From Streptomyces venezuelae (GTDB lineage: Bacteria; Actinomycetota; Actinomycetes; Streptomycetales; Streptomycetaceae), in NCBI RefSeq assembly GCF_008642355.1, contig NZ_CP029193.1:5480001-5544000 (forward strand): 64,000 nucleotides of DNA, in the 5' to 3' direction. Of this stretch, positions 61,530 to 64,000 are shown piece after piece. A program made the translations under genes and the position numbers. How positions within the stretch are numbered: the stretch's first letter is position 1; every line of letters starts with the position of its first letter. Below the pieces are notes generated by a model. The model searched no databases. It saw only the letters and a list, made by a program, of their open reading frames with translations, and had not been told where the DNA came from.

Positions 61530-62159
61530 ATGACGAGCCGCGGCCGGGCGTTCGACGCCGTACTGACTGACCTCGACGGCGTGATCCGCTTCTACGAGAT
61601 GGCGGAGCTGGAGGAGTTGGAGCGTTCGGCCGGTCTGCCCGCGGGCAGCACCGCCGAGATCGCCTTCCGGCCCGAGACCGACATGCCGCTGATGCGGGGC
61701 GAGATCACCAGGGAGCGGTGGATCGAGTCGATCGCCGACGGGCTCGCCGACCGGGTGCCGTGGGCGCGCGGGCACGAGCTCGGGACGGCGCTCGCCGAGA
61801 CCAAGTTCCGGGCCGACGACGCCGTGGTGGGGCTGTTGCGGCGCGCGCGTGCGGCGGGGCTGCGCGTCCTGCTCGTGACGAACGCGACGCCGTGGCTCGC
61901 CGACGACCTCGCCCTGCTCGGTCTCACCGGTCCCGACGGCTGTCTCGACGACGTGATCAGCAGCGCCGACCTCGGCATCGCCAAGCCGGACCGGCGCATC
62001 TACGAGACGGCCGCCGAGCGCGCCGGGGTCGCCCCCGCCCGCTGCCTCTTCGTGGACGACCGGCAGGAGAACGTGGACGCCGCCGTCGCGCTGGGCATGA
62101 CCGGTCTGTTGTACGGCGAACCGGCGGACCTGCGCGCGGCGTTGGCCCCGCTGGTCTGA
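61530..62159 (+). CDS. HAD-superfamily hydrolase
   Basis: A 209-residue phosphatase-type protein. HAD motifs: I, VLTDLDGVI with nucleophile Asp14 and Asp16; II, LLVTNATPW (Ser/Thr); III, IAKPDRRIYETAAERAG (Lys); IV, CLFVDDRQENVDAA (DD). The helical cap is inserted between motifs I and II (subclass I). Length and cap type fit the pyrophosphatase-like/phosphoglycolate-phosphatase-like branch; the substrate is not evident. No ribosome-binding site stronger than GGGGCATG is visible. Confidence 0.88.
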   Translation: MTSRGRAFDAVLTDLDGVIRFYEMAELEELERSAGLPAGSTAEIAFRPETDMPLMRGEITRERWIESIADGLADRVPWARGHELGTALAETKFRADDAVVGLLRRARAAGLRVLLVTNATPWLADDLALLGLTGPDGCLDDVISSADLGIAKPDRRIYETAAERAGVAPARCLFVDDRQENVDAAVALGMTGLLYGEPADLRAALAPLV

Positions 62160-62196
62160 CCGCGGCGGCCCGCGTGGCGGGTCAGGACGCGGGCTC

Positions 62197-62697
62197 TCAG
62201 CAGGAGTCCTCCAGGTAGGTGCGGGCGAGGGCCGCGGCGCCGGTGAGCCAGTCGGTGATCACCGCGAGCTCGTCCGCCGAGTACCGCGCGCAGAGGTCGG
62301 TGAGCAGCTTCGCGTACGGGCCGTAGACGGCCTGTACCCGCTCCGCGGCGGCCGGGACCGGGGTGACGTGCACCCGGCGCCGGTCGGTGGGGTCGGGTCT
62401 GCGCTCCACGAACCCGCCGCGCTCCAGACGGTTCAGGATGCCGGTGACGGCGCCCGTCGTGACGTGGGCGCGGGCGGCCAGGTCGCCGGCGGTGACCGGG
62501 GCGTCCGACTCCAGGACGTGCGCGAAGCAGACCAGGTCCTTGACGCTCAGGTCCAGGTTGCGGGCGAGTTCCTGGCGTCCGACGAGGTTCGTGGCGACGA
62601 GGTCGTCCAGCGCGCCGATGGCGTCGGCGGCGGTGGCGGCGGGACGTGGCGCCCCCTGTTCCTCCCGCTCTCCATGCCCGCTCAGCTCTCCCTGCAT
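62197..62697 (-). CDS. MarR-family regulator
   Basis: A 166-residue winged-helix repressor. The DNA-binding core is LDLSVKDLVCFAHVL then VTAGDLAARAHVTTGAVTGILNRLERGGFVERRPDPTDRRRV (partly quoted: RPDPTDRRRVHVT, the wing). The C-terminal helix has ELAVITDWLTGAA. ATG at 62697. It is divergent from a small membrane protein gene and a perfect 12-bp palindrome lies 39-50 bases upstream of its start, the likely operator for both. Confidence 0.9.
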   Translation of the reverse strand: MQGELSGHGEREEQGAPRPAATAADAIGALDDLVATNLVGRQELARNLDLSVKDLVCFAHVLESDAPVTAGDLAARAHVTTGAVTGILNRLERGGFVERRPDPTDRRRVHVTPVPAAAERVQAVYGPYAKLLTDLCARYSADELAVITDWLTGAAALARTYLEDSC

Positions 62698-62735
62698 TGA
62701 ACTCCCTTACTGTCTAAGATAAATTCCTCACCCGC

Positions 62736-62747
62736 TAAGACATCTTA
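62736..62747. promoter_or_regulatory. Palindrome in the MarR/membrane-protein intergenic region
   Basis: TAAGACATCTTA, perfect 5-bp arms around CA, in an AT-rich gap. A related TCTAAGAT lies 14-20 bases away on the MarR side. Suitable as MarR operator. Confidence 0.55.
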
Positions 62748-62788
62748 CGGCGTGCGTGTGCGGGCGTGTACAAGAAGGAGGCAGGGAC

Positions 62789-63103
62789 GTGAGTGGACTC
62801 CACGACGAGGGCCACACGGTCGCGGGGTGGACGGGCTCCCTCATCGCGATGCTCGGGACCGTGTCGGCAGGTGTGGGCGTCGTCGGCTGGCGCCCGGGGA
62901 TCTGGCTGGGGGTCGGTCTCCTGGTGGTGGCGGTGCTGGCCACCTGGATCCTGCATCTGGCGGGCTGGGGCAAGCCGCCGATACCGCGCGGCCTCGACCA
63001 GCGGGGTTTCTCGGCGCGGGACTTGACCGCGCGTGCCGGGCACGCGAACTGCGTCGGGTGCCGGCTGGCAGGCCGGTCGGTCAGGGGCGCGGAGGCGTCC
63101 TGA
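62789..63103 (+). CDS. Small two-helix membrane protein (HGxxxAxW-type), 104 aa
   Basis: A 104-residue protein with two transmembrane helices: WTGSLIAMLGTVSAGVGVVGW and GIWLGVGLLVVAVLATWILHL. It begins HDEGHTVAGWTGS, resembling the actinobacterial small-protein group with an HGxxPAAW-like N-terminus. The C-terminus has CVGCRLAG. GTG at 62789 has AAGGAGG about 9 bases upstream, so the longer frame from 62756 is rejected. It is divergent from the MarR gene and may be a target of it. Confidence 0.75.
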   Translation: MSGLHDEGHTVAGWTGSLIAMLGTVSAGVGVVGWRPGIWLGVGLLVVAVLATWILHLAGWGKPPIPRGLDQRGFSARDLTARAGHANCVGCRLAGRSVRGAEAS

Positions 63104-63118
63104 CCGCACGGAGCACGA

Positions 63119-63748
63119 CTATCCTCCGCGCACCGCGTCCAGTGCCGGTGCGATGACGGCGAAGACCCGGTCCGTCAGCGCGGCCGGGTCCTCCGCGCCG
63201 TCCCCGGCGCTCCATCTCTGCAGAACGGCCCCGAAGGCGGACAGGGCGATACGGGCCGCCAGTTGCGGATAGAGGTCCGTCCGCGGGTCGAGGCCGAGAC
63301 GGTGGGCGAGTTCCTCGGCCAGTTCGCCGCCCCACTGTGCCTGGCGCTCCAGGAAACGGGCGTGCAGGGCGGGGCTCTCGAGGATCAACTGGGTGACGCG
63401 CAGGGCCTGTTGCCCCGGCCCCGCGCAGGCGTTCACGGAGACCCAGACGGTGTGGCGCAGCGCGACCGACGGCGGTTCGCCGACCGGGCGGGACGCCAGC
63501 TCCGTCCGCATGTCGGTGCCCACGTCGGCGAGCAGGTGGATCACCACGTCCTCCTTGGACGCGAAGTACCGGAAAAAGGTCCGCTTGGAAACCCCCGCGA
63601 CGGCCGCGATCTCGTCGGCCGTCACCGCGTCGAACCCCCTGCGGGCCAGCAGTCGCAGCGCGGCCGACGTCAGCTCGTCCGAGACGAGTTGGCGCTTGCG
63701 TTGGGCCAGGCTCACTTCCGGGTGGGTACTCACTGCCTCAGTGTACAT
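63119..63748 (-). CDS. TetR-family regulator
   Basis: A 209-residue repressor. The helix-turn-helix is VTADEIAAVAGVSKRTFFRYFASKEDVV (about residues 43-70) and the C-terminal domain has LRHTVWVSVNACAGPGQQALRVTQLI. ATG at 63748 is used; GTG at 63730 (VSTHPEVSL) is equally plausible. It converges on the small membrane protein gene and is divergent from an SDR gene that leaves the window, which is the likely target. Confidence 0.88.
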   Translation of the reverse strand: MYTEAVSTHPEVSLAQRKRQLVSDELTSAALRLLARRGFDAVTADEIAAVAGVSKRTFFRYFASKEDVVIHLLADVGTDMRTELASRPVGEPPSVALRHTVWVSVNACAGPGQQALRVTQLILESPALHARFLERQAQWGGELAEELAHRLGLDPRTDLYPQLAARIALSAFGAVLQRWSAGDGAEDPAALTDRVFAVIAPALDAVRGG

Positions 63749-63834
63749 TTCGTGCCCTGAACGTCATCAAGAGTAGCGACAGGCATTGAGGGAACGCCTT
63801 GACACCGAGTGCCATGTAGGGCAGCTTGTGTCGT

Positions 63835-64000
63835 ATGAGTAATCAGCGTGGCTGGACCGCCGAGCAGATCCCTGACCAGAGCAACCGAGTCGTCGTCGTC
63901 ACCGGGGCCAACAGCGGCATCGGGCTCGCGACCACCCGGGCCTTGGCGCGCAAGGGCGCGCACGTGATCCTCGCCGTGCGCGACGAGGCGAAGGGCCGGG
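63835..64000 (+). CDS. SDR-family oxidoreductase, N-terminal part
   Basis: The first 55 residues of a short-chain dehydrogenase, cut by the right window edge. The coenzyme motif [22 protein letters not shown] (TGxxxGIG) is complete, preceded by [16 protein letters not shown], a start typical of the retinol-dehydrogenase-like SDR branch. Divergent from the TetR gene; the two probably form a regulator-enzyme pair. Confidence 0.85.
   Translation, partial: MSNQRGWTAEQIPDQSNRVVVVTGANSGIGLATTRALARKGAHVILAVRDEAKGR

Overview
The window is chromosomal DNA from a Streptomyces species. The base composition is very GC-rich, with G or C at nearly every third codon position. Other markers are GTG starts, WhiB and sigma/anti-sigma pairs, the sigR-rsrA and sigH loci, the das chitobiose locus and the albaflavenone gene pair. 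The gene order resembles, from memory, the conserved core of the S. coelicolor chromosome (about SCO5200 to SCO5260). I saw no prophage, insertion sequence, CRISPR array or rRNA.

Layout. 0-6 kb: end of an SDR-type gene, moaE, a 56-residue membrane peptide, a PDZ/Lon-type protease, a PPA1309-family gene and a UPF0182 membrane protein. 6-8.5 kb: two identical initiator tRNA genes flanking a Sel1/TPR repeat protein. 8.5-14 kb: a NitT/TauT/SsuABC-type ABC transporter operon, then divergent Fur-family regulator and catalase, then a CBS protein. 14-20 kb: hisN, a TetR regulator, an SMR pump, the M50 peptidase-aroA-rsgA group and an SRAP protein. 20-26 kb: a hydrolase with a sigma-R promoter in its 3' end, sigR-rsrA, two overlapping HD-domain membrane proteins, a repeat protein and peptide deformylase. 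27-29.6 kb: epi-isozizaene synthase and CYP170-type P450. 29.6-33.4 kb: class Ia ribonucleotide reductase (nrdA-nrdB) behind a cobalamin riboswitch and two NrdR boxes. 33.4-37.8 kb: two pyruvate/monocarboxylate uptake units, MctP-like plus DUF3311 and CstA plus YbdD. 37.9-44.6 kb: dasR, dasABCD and nagB with DasR operators, forming a circuit for chitin-derived sugar uptake and GlcNAc catabolism. 44.8-52 kb: SDR/TetR pair, a PdtaS-like kinase, wblE, a lipid-kinase-like gene, and sigH with its anti-sigma gene. 52-56 kb: UBP zinc finger, CPA1 antiporter, PLP enzyme, amidase and a small helical protein.

The most unusual part is 56.1-58.7 kb. It encodes a family 2B encapsulin shell protein (HK97 fold with an inserted cyclic-nucleotide-binding-like domain) followed by a polyprenyl synthase with an extra flexible N-terminus, the expected shape of an encapsulated isoprenoid enzyme. 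58.8-64 kb holds a GNAT enzyme, small and secreted actinobacterial proteins, a HAD phosphatase, MarR and TetR regulators, and the start of an SDR gene cut by the window end.

Regulatory links visible in the sequence include DasR operators at dasA and nagB, with a further strong match before the pdtaS-like gene. Others are a sigma-R promoter feeding a 55-codon longer sigma-R, a Fur/CatR-type operator at the catalase gene, a CRP-like site before wblE, and paired repeats between a TetR gene and its divergent SDR.
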